Assembly: GCA_021325575.1 (NCBI GenBank)
Contig: JAJPGW010000010.1
Span: 124,001 to 188,000 of the forward strand
DNA from: Gammaproteobacteria bacterium
Lineage (GTDB): Bacteria; Pseudomonadota; Gammaproteobacteria; DSM-16500
Direction of reading: 5' to 3'
Length of the DNA stretch: 64,000 nucleotides
Of the stretch, positions 8,998 to 19,432 are shown in pieces. The stretch's first letter is position 1; each line of letters begins with the position of its first letter. The notes beneath the pieces are model-generated. The model was not told where the DNA came from. It saw only the letters and a list, made by a program, of their open reading frames with translations, and searched no databases. Made by a program: the position numbers and the translations under genes.

Positions 8998-11586
8998 ATG
9001 GTTAAGAATGAAGTGCCAGAAAAAAAACGCACCGTAAAAAAAATTGAAACACCTGCTGTGACAAAAACGGGCGTGTCGGTTGCGAAATTTGCAGCGGATA
9101 CTGGCGTGACTGTGGACCAATTGCTTATTCAGCTAAAAAACGCTGGAATTCAAGTGGGCGCAGACGATCATCTTTCCGAAGAAACCAAGCAAAAACTATT
9201 ACGTTACTTGCAAAAACATCATGGCGCAAAAAATGAAGCCGGCGCTCAAGAAAAAATTATTTTACGTCGCGCAAAAACCAGCGAAATAAAAGTATCCGGC
9301 ACCCAAGGCGCAGGAAAAACCATTAGCGTCCAAGTTCGTAAAAAACGAACTTACGTCAAACGTCCGATGATGGAAGAACAACAAAAAACAACCAGTGCAT
9401 CTGACACAGTCGAAGTCCTGCCGCCACAAGAAATCAAAGAAGAACAAATCACGACCGAAGTGACTACGCCAGTCGCTGGCGCGTCAGCCCAAGCGGAAAC
9501 TAAGACTGCAACGGCAGAAACCCAACAACCCGCAACCAAAGAAAAAGAAAAACCAAAAACGGCGGCTGTGGAACCCAAACGCAAAGACAAGCCTGGCTTT
9601 TCCCGCGAACAAGAAGAAGAATCCGATCGTCACAAAAAGAAAAAACGCGGTCGAGGCGGTTATGAAGACGATCATCGTTACGACGCCATTTTAGGAAAAG
9701 GCGGCGATCTCAATCTGGTCATGAGTGATGAGCTGATGGAGCAACGTCGTATCCGCAGCAAATCCGGCCGCACCCGAAAATTAATGCAAGTCCAGGCCTT
9801 TAATAAGCCTGTTGCACCCATGGTCAGAGAAGTCACTATCCCAGAAACCATCACCGTTGCTGATCTCGCCCAAAAAATGTCGATCAAGGGCGCTGAAGTC
9901 ATCAAAGCCATGATTAAAATGGGCGCGATGGTCACGATCAATCAAGTGATTGATCAAGAAACAGCGATGTTGGTCGTCGAAGAAATGGGGCATAAAGCAA
10001 AACCCATTAGCGCTTACGCTCTCGAAGAAGCGTTAGCCAAAGACACCGAACAAGATATTCAAGGCGAAGCGGTATCTCGTGCGCCGGTCGTGACCATCAT
10101 GGGCCATGTCGATCACGGGAAAACATCCTTGCTAGACTATATTCGCCGCACCAAAGTCACGGCGATGGAAGCAGGTGGCATAACACAGCACATTGGTGCA
10201 TACCATGTCGAAACACAAAAAGGTGTGATTACCTTTTTGGATACACCGGGCCACGCTGCATTTACTGCGATGCGTGCACGCGGTGCAAAATTAACTGATA
10301 TTGTTATTCTCGTGGTTGCAGCCGATGACGGCGTGATGCCGCAAACCATTGAAGCGATCACTCACTCACAAGCTGCGAATGTGCCGATTATTGTTGCAGT
10401 CAACAAGATGGATAAACACGAAGCGGATCCTGATCGTGTCAAAAATGAATTAGCTAAATATAATTTAATCCCCGAAGAATGGGGCGGCGAAACCATGTTC
10501 GTGCCGATTTCTGCTAAAACAGGACAAGGCATTGATGCGTTGCTGGATTCTATTTTAGTGCAAGCCGAAGTTTTATCATTGACCGCGATTGTAGATTGTC
10601 CTGCTCGTGGTGTCGTCATTGAATCGCGTTTGGATAAAGGTCGCGGTGCTGTTGCTAGCGTATTAGTGCAACAAGGTACGTTACACAAAGGTGATTTAGT
10701 CTTGATGGGTTTTGAATATGGACGAGTGCGTGCCTTATTTGATGAAACCGGCAAACAAGTTGAAATAGCAGGCCCATCGATTCCAGTCGAAGTGTTAGGA
10801 TTATCCGGTGCGCCGAACGCAGGTGATGAATTTGTTGTGGTGTCCGATGAAAAACGTGCCCGCGAAGTTGCGATGTTCCGTCAAGGCAAATTCCGTGAAA
10901 TTAAATTGGCACGACAAAATGCGTCCAAGCTCGAAAATATTTTACAAAGCATGGGGACAGACCAATCTGAACAGCGTACGTTAAATATTTTATTAAAAGC
11001 GGACGTACAAGGTTCTGCGGAAGCACTTTCACAAGCTTTATCCGAATTATCCGCGCCAAACGTCAAAGTAAAAATTATCACCAGCGGTGTCGGCGGTATT
11101 AATGAAAGCGATGTCAACTTAGCACTCGCATCCGGTGCCATTATTATCGGCTTTAACGTGCGCGCGAACATCGAAGCCCGCAAATTAATCGAAACCGAAG
11201 GCGTCGACGTTCATTATCACAGTATTATTTATGAAGTAATCGATGAAGTGAAACGCGCAATCAGTGGCTTCATGAAACCTGAAATCCAGGAAAAAATTGT
11301 CGGTCTCGCACAAGTGCGCGATGTGTTCCGTTCATCAAAAATCGGCGCAATTGCAGGATGTATGGTGTTGGAAGGTGTGGTACGACGCAACAACCCAATC
11401 CGTGTATTGCGCGATAACGTTGTGATTTACGAAGGCCATTTGGAATCCTTACGCCGCTTTAAAGACGACGTCAGCGAAGTGCGTGCAGGTACCGAGTGCG
11501 GTATCGGCGTGAAAAATTACAACGACGTCAAAGCCGGCGATCAAATTGAAGTTTTCGAAAAAATTGAAGTAAAAAGAGCGCTCTAA
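8998..11586 (+). CDS. infB: Translation initiation factor IF-2
   Basis: This 862-residue GTPase delivers fMet-tRNA to the 30S subunit. It has an IF2-N module near residues 22-70, a long charged linker (about 90-240), a second IF2-N module (about 285-335), then the G domain with GHVDHGKTS at residues 369-377, DTPGHAAF and NKMD, and beta-barrel/C2 domains to the end. The length is close to E. coli IF2-alpha. The ATG at 8998 is preferred over the TTG at 8995 because AGGAGG (8988-8993) would leave no spacing for the TTG. An internal start for shorter IF2 forms is possible but was not identified. Confidence 0.97.
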   Translation: MVKNEVPEKKRTVKKIETPAVTKTGVSVAKFAADTGVTVDQLLIQLKNAGIQVGADDHLSEETKQKLLRYLQKHHGAKNEAGAQEKIILRRAKTSEIKVSGTQGAGKTISVQVRKKRTYVKRPMMEEQQKTTSASDTVEVLPPQEIKEEQITTEVTTPVAGASAQAETKTATAETQQPATKEKEKPKTAAVEPKRKDKPGFSREQEEESDRHKKKKRGRGGYEDDHRYDAILGKGGDLNLVMSDELMEQRRIRSKSGRTRKLMQVQAFNKPVAPMVREVTIPETITVADLAQKMSIKGAEVIKAMIKMGAMVTINQVIDQETAMLVVEEMGHKAKPISAYALEEALAKDTEQDIQGEAVSRAPVVTIMGHVDHGKTSLLDYIRRTKVTAMEAGGITQHIGAYHVETQKGVITFLDTPGHAAFTAMRARGAKLTDIVILVVAADDGVMPQTIEAITHSQAANVPIIVAVNKMDKHEADPDRVKNELAKYNLIPEEWGGETMFVPISAKTGQGIDALLDSILVQAEVLSLTAIVDCPARGVVIESRLDKGRGAVASVLVQQGTLHKGDLVLMGFEYGRVRALFDETGKQVEIAGPSIPVEVLGLSGAPNAGDEFVVVSDEKRAREVAMFRQGKFREIKLARQNASKLENILQSMGTDQSEQRTLNILLKADVQGSAEALSQALSELSAPNVKVKIITSGVGGINESDVNLALASGAIIIGFNVRANIEARKLIETEGVDVHYHSIIYEVIDEVKRAISGFMKPEIQEKIVGLAQVRDVFRSSKIGAIAGCMVLEGVVRRNNPIRVLRDNVVIYEGHLESLRRFKDDVSEVRAGTECGIGVKNYNDVKAGDQIEVFEKIEVKRAL

Positions 11587-11588
11587 AA

Positions 11589-11957
11589 ATGCCAAAACGA
11601 TATAGCCGCATGCAACGCATCGGCGATTTAATTCAAACCGCACTCGCTGATATTTTACAGCGTGAAGCGGAAAATATGGGGCTCGGTATCATCAGTGTCA
11701 CCGGCGTCAATGTTTCTCCCGATATGTCGTTTGCAAAAATTTATGTGAGTGTTTTAGATGAAGAACACGCTGAAAATATTTTAAAAAATCTGAATGAAGC
11801 CACCAAATCCCTGCGTTATGAACTCGCGCATGCCGTGAAATTACGTGTGACCCCCGAATTGAGATTTTATTACGACGATTCGACATTACGCGGCAACCGG
11901 ATTTCTTCTTTAATTAATACTGCATTAAAAGATAATAAGTCTGAAAACGATGAATGA
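11589..11957 (+). CDS. rbfA: Ribosome-binding factor A
   Basis: This 122-residue KH-fold protein is needed for late 16S rRNA 5'-end maturation and cold adaptation. Typical stretches are RIGDLIQTALADILQREAENMGLGIISVTGVNVSPDMSFAKIYVS (read in segments from residue 8) and LRYELAHAVKLRVTPELRFYYDD. It starts 2 bases after the infB stop and overlaps truB by 8 bases, consistent with coupled translation. Confidence 0.95.
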   Translation: MPKRYSRMQRIGDLIQTALADILQREAENMGLGIISVTGVNVSPDMSFAKIYVSVLDEEHAENILKNLNEATKSLRYELAHAVKLRVTPELRFYYDDSTLRGNRISSLINTALKDNKSENDE

Positions 11958-12864
11958 AAAAAAAGTTAAAAAAAATATTGACGGCATTTTGCTGCTTGAT
12001 AAATCGCTCGGGGATTCTTCCAATAGCGCATTACAAAAAGTAAAACGATTATTTTCAGCTAAAAAAGCAGGTCACACTGGCAGTTTAGACCCGCTAGCGA
12101 CTGGCATGTTGCCCATTTGTTTTGGAGAAGCGACGAAATTTTCACAATTTTTGTTGGAATCCGATAAACGCTATCGTGTCACTATCAAGTTAGGCATCAA
12201 AACCACGACAGGTGATAAAGAAGGTTCCATTATCCAAACACGACCCGTTGAAAATATTACTCTCGAACGTGTTGAGATGGTTTTACAGAATTTTTTGGGT
12301 ACCATTCAACAAATTCCACCGATGTATTCTGCCATCAAACATCAGGGCAAACCATTATATGAGCTCGCGCGTCAGGGAATCGAAATTGAGCGCGCGGCCC
12401 GTACTATCACAATTTTTAGTCTCGAATGCGATGAAATAGAAACAGATTCTCTTGTGGTAGACGTGCATTGCAGCAAAGGCACTTACGTGCGCACACTGGC
12501 TGAAGATATTGGCGAAGCATTAGGTTGTGGCGCGCACGTTGCTGAATTACGTCGAATTTCAGTGACGCCTTATCAAGATCATCCGATGTTTACACTCACG
12601 GCATTGGAAAAACTGGCTGAAGAAAAAGGTTCTGAAGCATTAACGCAATTGTTGATGCCCGTTGAATCGTCCGTCCAGGGGCTGGCTACCATTCAATTAT
12701 CGACTTCAGCGGTCTTTTATATTCGTATGGGTCAATCCGTGATGGTCCCCAATCTTCCTCGCAGCGGTATCGTTCGACTTTACACCGAAAATCGATTTCT
12801 GGGGGTGGGCGAAATCCTGGAAGATGGTCGAGTGGCCCCAAAGCGATTGGTGCAACATATCTGA
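11950..12864 (+). CDS. truB: tRNA pseudouridine(55) synthase TruB
   Basis: This 304-residue enzyme makes pseudouridine 55 in the T-loop of tRNAs. The catalytic aspartate is D47 in GHTGSLDPLATGMLP. Other family motifs are FSQFLLESDKRYRV, QIPPMYSAIKHQGKPLYELARQG and CSKGTYVRTLAEDIGEALG, followed by a C-terminal PUA-like domain. It ends the first block of the operon; a separate promoter for rpsO follows. Confidence 0.96.
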   Translation: MNEKKVKKNIDGILLLDKSLGDSSNSALQKVKRLFSAKKAGHTGSLDPLATGMLPICFGEATKFSQFLLESDKRYRVTIKLGIKTTTGDKEGSIIQTRPVENITLERVEMVLQNFLGTIQQIPPMYSAIKHQGKPLYELARQGIEIERAARTITIFSLECDEIETDSLVVDVHCSKGTYVRTLAEDIGEALGCGAHVAELRRISVTPYQDHPMFTLTALEKLAEEKGSEALTQLLMPVESSVQGLATIQLSTSAVFYIRMGQSVMVPNLPRSGIVRLYTENRFLGVGEILEDGRVAPKRLVQHI

Positions 12865-12881
12865 ACAAATAAAGGAATCCC

Positions 12882-12910
12882 TTGCTACCAATCACTGACC
12901 TCGTTACAAT
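12882..12910 (+). promoter_or_regulatory. Sigma-70 promoter for rpsO(-pnp)
   Basis: TTGCTA (12882-12887), a 17-bp spacer and TACAAT (12905-12910). The predicted transcript starts about 40 bases before rpsO, leaving room for a short leader where S15 feedback could act, as known in E. coli. Confidence 0.65.
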
Positions 12911-12957
12911 ACGTGCCTCATTAAAGTACTGAATTGAATAAGTTGGAGTTTTAAACA

Positions 12958-13227
12958 ATGGCATTAACAGCAGTTGCTACCGCAGATATTATCAAGACCC
13001 ATCAGCGCGCCAAAGGCGACACGGGTTCCACAGAAGTTCAAATCGCGCTTCTGACCGCTCGCATCGAAAAATTAACCGAGCATTTAAAGACCAATACCCA
13101 CGATTTCCATACCCGTTATGGTTTGACCAACATGGTTAGCCAACGCCGTCGTTTATTGCGTTATTTAAAACGGACTGATTCCGTTAAATATCAGCAACTC
13201 ATTGAAAAATTGGAAGTTCGCGGCTAA
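12958..13227 (+). CDS. rpsO: 30S ribosomal protein S15
   Basis: An 89-residue primary 16S rRNA-binding protein. [34 protein letters not shown] and [10 protein letters not shown] are diagnostic. The length equals that of E. coli S15. It is expressed from its own promoter, followed by a stem-loop and pnp, the classical rpsO-pnp order. Confidence 0.98.
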   Translation: MALTAVATADIIKTHQRAKGDTGSTEVQIALLTARIEKLTEHLKTNTHDFHTRYGLTNMVSQRRRLLRYLKRTDSVKYQQLIEKLEVRG

Positions 13228-13249
13228 TTGACGCGGTGATAATTATATT

Positions 13250-13278
13250 CTCCGCGGCTTTCCGCGGAGTTCTTTCTT
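13250..13278 (+). terminator. rpsO-pnp stem-loop (terminator or processing hairpin)
   Basis: CTCCGCGG-CTTT-CCGCGGAG (13250-13269) followed by TTCTTTCTT. In E. coli this position holds the partial rpsO terminator and, next to it, RNase III sites controlling pnp; which role dominates here is not readable. Confidence 0.7.
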
Positions 13279-13300
13279 GAACTAATACAGGATATTCCTT

Positions 13301-15394
13301 GTGGCAGCAGTGAAAAAAACCTTTCGCTACGGCGATCATACCGTAACCCTAGAAACTGGCGTCATGGCCCGGCAGGCAACTGCGGCTGTTTTGGTCAGCA
13401 TGGATGATACCGTTGTACTCGTGACTGTCGTGGGACAGGAGAGTGACAGCGAAGACCGCGACTTTTTCCCCCTGACCGTCAATTATCAAGAACGCACCTA
13501 TGCAGCAGGCCGAGTCCCAGGCGGCTACTTTAAACGCGAAGGCAAGCCCAGCGAGAAAGAAACTCTGACTTCCCGCCTGATTGACCGTCCTGTGCGTCCA
13601 TTGTTCCCCAAAGGCTTCAATTACGAAGTCCAAGTGGTGGCAACCGTATTGTCTATGAACCCCCAAATTGACCCGGATATCCCAGCGATGTTAGGCGCAT
13701 CGGCCGCTTTGACCCTGTCTGGCATGCCTTTTTTGGGCCCTTTAGGCGCAGCACGCGTCGGTTACAAAGACGGCAGCTTTTTATTAAATCCGACCATGGC
13801 TCAATTGGAAACGTCTGAATTAGATATGGTGGTCGCAGGCACTGAAAAAGCCGTCTTGATGGTTGAATCCGAAGCCAAAGAACTACCTGAAAAAACCATG
13901 TTAGGCGCTGTCATGTTCGCTCACCGCGAAATGCAAACTGCGATCCAAGCCATCAAAGAACTCGCTCGCGAAGCGGGCAAACCTGCTTGGGACTGGAAAC
14001 CACCTGCATTGAACAGCACCATTGAAAAACGCACCCATGAATTGGCTGAAGCCGAACTCGCTCGTGCTTATCAAATTGCAGATAAAATGGAACGCCAAAA
14101 CACCATCACCGAAATTCGTGACAATGCGATCGAAAAAATTCTCGCAGAAAATAATCAGGATGAATCACTGCTTAACGACATCAAATATGTGTTAAATAAC
14201 TTAGAAAGCAAAATCGTCCGCGGCCGAATTTTACAAGGCCAACCCCGAATTGATGGTCGCGATACCAAAACGGTTCGTCCGATTTCAATTCAAGTCGGTG
14301 TATTACCTCGAACACACGGTTCTGCGTTGTTTACGCGTGGTGAAACCCAAGCATTGGTTGTTGCAACACTCGGTACTGAACGTGATGCGCAAACCATTGA
14401 TGCACTCGAAGGCGAACGCAAAGAAACCTTCATGCTGCATTACAATTTCCCCCCGTATTCCGTGGGCGAAGTCGGTTTTGTCGGCAGTCCAAAACGTCGT
14501 GAAATTGGTCACGGTAACCTTGCAAAACGCAGCGTCAATCCGATTTTACCAAGCCAATCTGAATTTGCTTATGTGTTACGCGTGGTTTCAGAAATTACGG
14601 AATCCAACGGCTCAAGTTCCATGGCATCGGTTTGCGGCACCAGCTTGGCATTAATGGATGCCGGCGTGCCAACTCGTGCACATGTTGCGGGTATTGCAAT
14701 GGGATTGGTCAAAGAAGGCGAAAAATTCGCTGTCTTAACCGATATCTTGGGTGATGAAGATCATTTAGGCGACATGGATTTCAAAGTGGCGGGCACTCTA
14801 AAAGGTGTGACGGCATTACAAATGGATATCAAAATTGATGGTATCACCGAAGAAATCATGCGCGTTGCGCTGGATCAGGCCAACGAAGGTCGTCAGCATA
14901 TCTTAAAAATTATGGAACAAACGATCAACTCACCGCGAACCGAAATGTCAGCTTATGCCCCACGCATTTTAACTATGCGGGTACCGACGGATAAAATTCG
15001 TGAAGTCATTGGTAAGGGTGGCGTGACGATTCGTTCTTTGACCGAAGAAACGGGAACGGTTATTGATATTACGGATGATGGTGAAGTACGTATTGCTGCA
15101 GCGGATCTGGCTGCCTGCGAAGAAGCTAAACGCCGTATTGAAAAATTAACAGCGGATGTGGCGATTGGAACCATTTATGAAGGTACAGTCACCAAATTAA
15201 TGGATTTTGGTGCCATCGTGACATTTTTACCAGGCAAGACGGGTCTCGTTCATATTTCACAAATTGCGCATGAACGCATTGCGAAAGTGTCGGATAAATT
15301 AAGCGAAGGACAAGTGGTTCGTGTCAAAGTCCTCGAAATTGATCGTCAGGGCAAAATCCGATTGAGCATGAAAGAAGTTATTGAAGAGAAATAA
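13301..15394 (+). CDS. pnp: Polyribonucleotide nucleotidyltransferase (PNPase)
   Basis: This 697-residue phosphorolytic 3'-5' exoribonuclease belongs to the degradosome. It has two RNase PH domains (first from residue 1, second from about 310 with [23 protein letters not shown]), an all-helical linker, then KH ([26 protein letters not shown]) and S1 domains ([20 protein letters not shown]) at the C-terminus. It begins with GTG at 13301 (MAAVKKTF). The length is close to the E. coli enzyme (711). A palindromic repeat follows the stop. Confidence 0.97.
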   Translation: MAAVKKTFRYGDHTVTLETGVMARQATAAVLVSMDDTVVLVTVVGQESDSEDRDFFPLTVNYQERTYAAGRVPGGYFKREGKPSEKETLTSRLIDRPVRPLFPKGFNYEVQVVATVLSMNPQIDPDIPAMLGASAALTLSGMPFLGPLGAARVGYKDGSFLLNPTMAQLETSELDMVVAGTEKAVLMVESEAKELPEKTMLGAVMFAHREMQTAIQAIKELAREAGKPAWDWKPPALNSTIEKRTHELAEAELARAYQIADKMERQNTITEIRDNAIEKILAENNQDESLLNDIKYVLNNLESKIVRGRILQGQPRIDGRDTKTVRPISIQVGVLPRTHGSALFTRGETQALVVATLGTERDAQTIDALEGERKETFMLHYNFPPYSVGEVGFVGSPKRREIGHGNLAKRSVNPILPSQSEFAYVLRVVSEITESNGSSSMASVCGTSLALMDAGVPTRAHVAGIAMGLVKEGEKFAVLTDILGDEDHLGDMDFKVAGTLKGVTALQMDIKIDGITEEIMRVALDQANEGRQHILKIMEQTINSPRTEMSAYAPRILTMRVPTDKIREVIGKGGVTIRSLTEETGTVIDITDDGEVRIAAADLAACEEAKRRIEKLTADVAIGTIYEGTVTKLMDFGAIVTFLPGKTGLVHISQIAHERIAKVSDKLSEGQVVRVKVLEIDRQGKIRLSMKEVIEEK

Positions 15395-15403
15395 AACGGC
15401 TTT

Positions 15404-15481
15404 CGTCATTGCGAGGCCTGTTTTTTAGGCCGAAGCAATCTCTAAAAAGATTGCTTCACCGCTTCGCGGTTCGCAATGACG
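15404..15481. repeat. Palindromic repeat family 1, copy A
   Basis: The outer stem is CGTCATTGCG / CGCAATGACG and the central stem GAAGCAATC / GATTGCTTC. Each arm carries its own small hairpin (GGCC...GGCC on the left; ACCGC-TTC-GCGGT on the right). It is intergenic between pnp and the Kdo hydroxylase gene. Confidence 0.9.
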
Positions 15482-15502
15482 ACGTATTTTTAAGGATCTT
15501 CC

Positions 15503-16387
15503 ATGGACCGACTAAAAACGCTATCCATTTCCTCCTGGCAAGAAAACTTTAATCCCACTTTCCAAACCGAACTCACCGAATCGTTAGAAAAAGGCCAAGT
15601 CCTTTTCATGCCAGCATTATCTTTTCAATTGACGGCAGAAGAAAAAAAAATTCTATCCCAAAAAATTATTAACCCTAAAACCAAAAACATTAGCTTTAAT
15701 CAGTTGACCAAAGAATTGCGCGGCGTTGCAAAAAATAATTCGGATCTCGAAAATTCTTTAATCTACAATGTTGTCTCACGTTTTTCACAGCAATCGCTGG
15801 AGTTGATTAATCAGCTTTTCCCCCAGTATCAAAAATCACTGATCATCGGTCGCACCAGTTTTCGTCCTGTAGAAATTAAAGGCCGCATGAGTTCATACCG
15901 CAAAGATGATACCCGCTTGCACGTTGACGCATTTCCTGCCAATCCCAATCACGGCTGGCGGATTCTCCGCGTTTTTTCAAATATCAACCCTAACAATCAA
16001 CCGCGTGTCTGGCGCTTAGGTGAGCCATTTGAAATCGTCGCGAAACAATTTCTGAATCGCTTAAAAAAACCGATACGCGGCAGTCATACGCTTTTGCATT
16101 TATTAAAAATTACTAAAAAACGCCGAACCCTGTACGATCATTACATGCTGCAATTACACGACAATATGAAAGCCGATGAGCATTATCAAAAAAATGCTGA
16201 TCAAGCTGAAATTCAATTTCCCGCAAATACGACCTGGGTCGTGCAAACCGATCATGTTTCGCATGCTGCCATGTCAGGTCAGCATCTTTTAGAACAAACG
16301 TTTTATTTACCCGTGAACGCGATGGCAAATCAACAACATGCGCCACTGCGCGTGTTAGAAAAATTGTTGCAAAGACCTCTGGCTTAA
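15503..16387 (+). CDS. Kdo hydroxylase (KdoO-type Fe(II)/2-oxoglutarate dioxygenase)
   Basis: This 294-residue protein resembles the Kdo_hydroxy family, which hydroxylates the 3-deoxy-D-manno-octulosonic acid of the LPS inner core to give 8-amino/Ko-type variants depending on lineage. The metal-binding H140-x-D142 sits in RLHVDAFPANPNHGWRILRV, which with FSNINPNNQPRVWRLGEPF is the family's most conserved block. A distal histidine is expected in QTDHVSHAAMSGQHLLEQTFYLP (249-270). It has no signal peptide, so it would act on the cytoplasmic side, on Kdo-lipid A. It lies alone between pnp and accessory DNA. Confidence 0.8.
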   Translation: MDRLKTLSISSWQENFNPTFQTELTESLEKGQVLFMPALSFQLTAEEKKILSQKIINPKTKNISFNQLTKELRGVAKNNSDLENSLIYNVVSRFSQQSLELINQLFPQYQKSLIIGRTSFRPVEIKGRMSSYRKDDTRLHVDAFPANPNHGWRILRVFSNINPNNQPRVWRLGEPFEIVAKQFLNRLKKPIRGSHTLLHLLKITKKRRTLYDHYMLQLHDNMKADEHYQKNADQAEIQFPANTTWVVQTDHVSHAAMSGQHLLEQTFYLPVNAMANQQHAPLRVLEKLLQRPLA

Positions 16388-16474
16388 TCTCTATTTATTA
16401 CCTCTGACTCGTCACTGAAATATGAAAAACGCATGCTGGAGGTGCTCTTTTGTTTTATTTATTAGGAATTGCTT

Positions 16475-16894
16475 ATGTTAAAACAATTTAAGAAAAAATT
16501 GCGTCACTCACAAACTTATGCGGAAGAAATTTTGTGGTCATATTTAAGAAACAGAGAATTTGCTTATAAATTTCGTCGTCAACATGTTTTGCAAGGATAT
16601 ATAGTGGATTTCGTTTGTTTAGAAAAAAAATTAATTATTGAATTAGATGGCAAACATCATGCGGAAAAAATTGATTACGATAATTTGAGAACACAAGCAC
16701 TTCAAAAAGATGGATTTACTGTGCTTCGTTTTTGGAACAATGATGTATTTTCTAACGTAGAATTCGTTCTGGAAAAAATTGAACGAGAATTGAACTCTTT
16801 ACCGCTATCACGGAAAAACACCCCTCACCCGCAACACAAAAAACGTGTTGCGACCTCTCCCACAAGGGGAGAGGTGAAAAGCATTCTGCGTTGA
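16475..16894 (+). CDS. DUF559 (Vsr-like endonuclease fold) protein with a repeat-encoded tail
   Basis: This 139-residue protein of the DUF559 family has the restriction-endonuclease-like fold related to Vsr. Visible motifs are QTYAEEILWSYLRNRE, KFRRQHVLQGYIVDFVC (D45) and KKLIIELDGKHH (E56, D58). The domain ends near residue 112. Residues about 115-135 (NTPHPQHKKRVATSPTRGEV) are encoded by a palindromic repeat (16819-16876) that has extended the reading frame. The ATG at 16475 is preferred to the TTG at 16469 because AGGAA lies just upstream. Its biological role is unknown; relatives often sit in mobile or repeat-rich DNA. Confidence 0.8.
   Translation: MLKQFKKKLRHSQTYAEEILWSYLRNREFAYKFRRQHVLQGYIVDFVCLEKKLIIELDGKHHAEKIDYDNLRTQALQKDGFTVLRFWNNDVFSNVEFVLEKIERELNSLPLSRKNTPHPQHKKRVATSPTRGEVKSILR
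16819..16876 (+). repeat. Palindromic repeat family 2, copy 1 (inside the DUF559 gene)
   Basis: CACCCCTCACCCG, a variable hairpin (CGCAACAC...GTGTTGCG), then ACCTCTCCC-ACAA-GGGGAGAGGTG. It is read in frame as TPHP...TSPTRGEVKS. Copy 2 lies inverted 30 bases downstream. Confidence 0.9.
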
Positions 16895-16906
16895 AAGACC
16901 ACCGAT

Positions 16907-16960
16907 CACCTCTCCCCTTGTGGGAGAGGTCGACGCGCGAAGCGCGGCGGGTGAGGGGTG
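16907..16960 (-). repeat. Palindromic repeat family 2, copy 2 (inverted)
   Basis: The same element as copy 1 on the opposite strand, with variable hairpin CGCGC-TTC-GCGCG. It ends 1 base before the folE stop codon, and the pair of inverted copies could form a large hairpin at the DUF559/folE convergent junction. Confidence 0.9.
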
Positions 16961-16961
16961 C

Positions 16962-17510
16962 TTATCCGACCCGATTCACCAGGCTCAAAAACTCCGTCCT
17001 CGTTCGCCGATCTTTTCTGAAAGTACCGAGCATAACGGACGTTGTCATCACAGAATTTTGTTTTTCCACGCCGCGCATCATCATACATAAATGCTTGGCT
17101 TCAATAATAACGCCGACACCGGATGCACCAGTGATTGATAAAACCGTTTCCGCAATTTGTTTCGTCAATTTTTCCTGAACTTGTAAACGTCTGCCATACA
17201 TGTCAACAATGCGGGCGATTTTAGATAATCCTAAAATTTTGCCTTTTGGCAAATAGGCAACATGGCATTTTCCAATAAATGGCAGCAAGTGATGTTCACA
17301 CAGTGAATACAATTCAATATCTTTTACAATGATCATTTCATCATTGTCAGTTTCAAATAACGCGCCATTGACAATTTTTTCAATGGATTGTTGATAGCCT
17401 TGCGTTAAAAATTGCAAAGCTTCCGCAGCGCGCTGCGGCGTTTTTTTCAAACCATCACGATTTAAATCTTCACCGAGTTCTTCGATAATTTTAGAAAAAT
17501 ATTTTTGCAT
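16962..17510 (-). CDS. folE: GTP cyclohydrolase I
   Basis: This 182-residue enzyme converts GTP to 7,8-dihydroneopterin triphosphate, the entry to folate, tetrahydropterin and queuosine precursors. The zinc ligands are C71 and H74 ([20 protein letters not shown]) and C142 ([14 protein letters not shown]). [27 protein letters not shown] is the family core. It follows hinT on the same strand after 7 bases and probably shares its transcript. Two other pterin genes (PTPS family and pteridine reductase) occur at 49.6-52 kb. Confidence 0.96.
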   Translation of the reverse strand: MQKYFSKIIEELGEDLNRDGLKKTPQRAAEALQFLTQGYQQSIEKIVNGALFETDNDEMIIVKDIELYSLCEHHLLPFIGKCHVAYLPKGKILGLSKIARIVDMYGRRLQVQEKLTKQIAETVLSITGASGVGVIIEAKHLCMMMRGVEKQNSVMTTSVMLGTFRKDRRTRTEFLSLVNRVG

Positions 17511-17517
17511 TAAAACC

Positions 17518-17859
17518 CTAACCTGGCGGCCACATCATCGGTCGACCACCCAAAAAGTGCATGTGGATGTGAAAAACCGACTGACCGGCGCCTGCATTAC
17601 AATTCATGACGACACGATAACCTTCTTCGGCAATATTAAAGTCCTTCGCTAACTTTTTTGCGACTTGGACCATATGACCGATTAATTCATTGTCAGCGGT
17701 GGCGAGATCATTCAGGGTTGCTATGTGTTTCTTTGGCATAATCAATTTATGGTGTGGGGCTTGGGGATTAATATCATCAATCGCCACGACTTTATCATCT
17801 TGATAGATCAGTTTAGCCGGTATCTCACCCTTGATTATCTTACAGAATAAGCAATCCAT
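17518..17859 (-). CDS. hinT: HIT-family nucleotide hydrolase (HinT-like)
   Basis: This 113-residue member of the histidine-triad family hydrolyses purine nucleoside phosphoramidates and acyl-AMP. The triad is H97-x-H99-x-H101 in [13 protein letters not shown]. An N-terminal CLFCKI-x-x-GEIPA (C3 and C6) is typical of bacterial HIT/HinT proteins. It is upstream of folE in a likely two-gene operon. Palindromic repeat copy B precedes it. Confidence 0.93.
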   Translation of the reverse strand: MDCLFCKIIKGEIPAKLIYQDDKVVAIDDINPQAPHHKLIMPKKHIATLNDLATADNELIGHMVQVAKKLAKDFNIAEEGYRVVMNCNAGAGQSVFHIHMHFLGGRPMMWPPG

Positions 17860-17880
17860 CCAAGTCTCCTCATTTTTTTT

Positions 17881-17953
17881 GTCATTGCAGGAGCGTCAGC
17901 GACGAAGCAATCTCTTAGAGATTGCTTCGCCGCCTTCGGCGGCTCGCAATGAC
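17881..17953. repeat. Palindromic repeat family 1, copy B
   Basis: GTCATTGC / GCAATGAC outer stem and GAAGCAATC / GATTGCTTC core. The side hairpins are CGT-CAGCG-ACG and GCCGCC-TTC-GGCGGC. Intergenic, between hinT and the secreted 146-aa gene. Confidence 0.9.
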
Positions 17954-18000
17954 AACAATAAGGCGCCTAGTTTAAAAGGTTGTCGAGAATTTTTCCAGTT

Positions 18001-18441
18001 TTATGACACGTAATAATTGATTCCGACACCGGGATTGGATTTCCAGGTGCAGGTCGCGCCATTATAAGACAGCGGTCTTATATCAGGGTCTACTCCTTTG
18101 GCCGAAATAACGAAGACACAGGTTTTGGAGACGAAATTGGGATCCGCGTCATTTTTCGCTGTCGTCAGCACCAGCGTATAGGCCTTATCAAAATCGCCAT
18201 ATTGATCAGAATCCATACCATATTTTTGCGGATTAGCCTTATCAATTTTGAAATGATCAATTTTTGACCCATCTTCCTTTTGAAACCAGATGTGCCCGAC
18301 TTCATTGATCACCGCCAATTGGGCATTCCAGGTGCCGTTATCGGAATAGACTTCTTCCCACATCTGCGGGGCCGGAGCCGCTAAAAGAGCACAGGGGACC
18401 GCGAGAGCTGCTATCAAAAGCCAATATCGCATCATCTTCAT
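18001..18441 (-). CDS. Small secreted protein of unknown function
   Basis: A 146-residue protein with a clear signal peptide (MKMMRYWLLIAALAVPCALLA, cut near AAPA). The mature part of about 125 residues has several aromatic and charged patches and two cysteines (in KTCVF and GATCTWK) that could form a disulfide. No family was recognised. A GAAGGAA ribosome site precedes the start. It stands alone between a repeat and trhO, which is divergent. It is probably periplasmic or secreted. Confidence 0.7.
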   Translation of the reverse strand: MKMMRYWLLIAALAVPCALLAAPAPQMWEEVYSDNGTWNAQLAVINEVGHIWFQKEDGSKIDHFKIDKANPQKYGMDSDQYGDFDKAYTLVLTTAKNDADPNFVSKTCVFVISAKGVDPDIRPLSYNGATCTWKSNPGVGINYYVS

Positions 18442-18553
18442 ATGAGTTCCTTCTCAAGTAAGTGAAAATTTATCATGGATCCCCTCTACGCCTGTTGTCA
18501 ATGACAGAGGTTAATAGTAAAGTGGGCAGTCCTTTTTTTAGACGTTTTAGAGT

Positions 18554-19318
18554 ATGCAGATATTAAATATTGCGGGTTATCAATTTATTGCTTTAACGGC
18601 GCTTCCTGATCTTCAGGCCCGTTTACTTGCGCATTGTGAGTCACAGCAACTGAAAGGGACGATTTTATTAAGCCCAGAAGGCATGAATGTGAGTCTTGCA
18701 GGTCCGCCAGAAAATATTGAGCGTTTTAAACTATTTTTAAAAGAAGATCCGCGTTTTGCGAGTATGACGTTTCGTGAAAGTTTTTCAGCAGAAGTCCCTT
18801 TTGACTGTCTGAAAGTTAAAATTAAAAATGAAATTATTACCATGCGGGAACCGACCGTCGCCGCAGAAAAAAATTCTGCACCGAAAATTTCCCCACTCGA
18901 ATTTAAAAAATGGCTAGATGAAAATCGTGACATCACGGTTTTAGATACGCGTAATGATTATGAAGTGCGTTTTGGTACATTTAAAAATGCGGTGAATCTC
19001 GCCATTAATGATTTTTCTGAATTTCCAAAAGAAACGAAAAAAATTTCCCGCGAAAAACCCATCGTGATGTTTTGCACGGGCGGCATTCGTTGTGAAAAAG
19101 CGGCGCTTTATCTTTTGCAAAATGGCTTTGAAGAAGTTTATCAATTGCAGGGCGGGATTTTAAATTATTTTTCAGAAACGGGTGGTGCGCATTTTGATGG
19201 GGAATGTTTTGTGTTCGACCAGAGGGTTTCTTTGGATGTGAATTTGCGTGAAACGGGTACTAGGCAATGTGTGAAATGCGAAGGGCCCGTGAAAAATAAT
19301 TTTTGTCATTGCCAGTAG
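18554..19318 (+). CDS. trhO: tRNA uridine(34) hydroxylase TrhO (YceA/UPF0176 family), short form
   Basis: This 254-residue rhodanese-family protein is related to E. coli YceA, which is needed for 5-hydroxyuridine/cmo5U formation at tRNA wobble position 34. An N-terminal TrhO domain (GTILLSPEGMNVSLAGPPENIERF) precedes a rhodanese domain with the active loop C174-TGGIR-C180. The C-terminal cysteine cluster CVKCEGPVKNNFCHC ends the protein. It is shorter than E. coli YceA (350), as in several related short forms. Ribosome site and promoter are not distinct. It is followed by repeat copy C and ppa. Confidence 0.88.
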   Translation: MQILNIAGYQFIALTALPDLQARLLAHCESQQLKGTILLSPEGMNVSLAGPPENIERFKLFLKEDPRFASMTFRESFSAEVPFDCLKVKIKNEIITMREPTVAAEKNSAPKISPLEFKKWLDENRDITVLDTRNDYEVRFGTFKNAVNLAINDFSEFPKETKKISREKPIVMFCTGGIRCEKAALYLLQNGFEEVYQLQGGILNYFSETGGAHFDGECFVFDQRVSLDVNLRETGTRQCVKCEGPVKNNFCHCQ

Positions 19319-19321
19319 CTT

Positions 19322-19396
19322 GTCATTGCGAGTCGCGTAGCGGCGAAGCAATCTCTAAAAGATTGCTTCGTCGCAAAAAGCGCTCCTCGCAATGAC
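19322..19396. repeat. Palindromic repeat family 1, copy C
   Basis: GTCATTGCG / CGCAATGAC outer stem and GAAGCAATC / GATTGCTTC core. The side hairpins are CGC-GTA-GCG and CGC-AAAAA-GCG. It lies between trhO and ppa. Confidence 0.9.
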
Positions 19397-19432
19397 GAGG
19401 GGTTAGTTAACATATTAATTTAAGGAACGAAT

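Noticed and set aside
14250-14654. 134-residue plus-strand ORF inside pnp
   Set aside because: It is an out-of-frame shadow of the well-conserved PNPase coding sequence.
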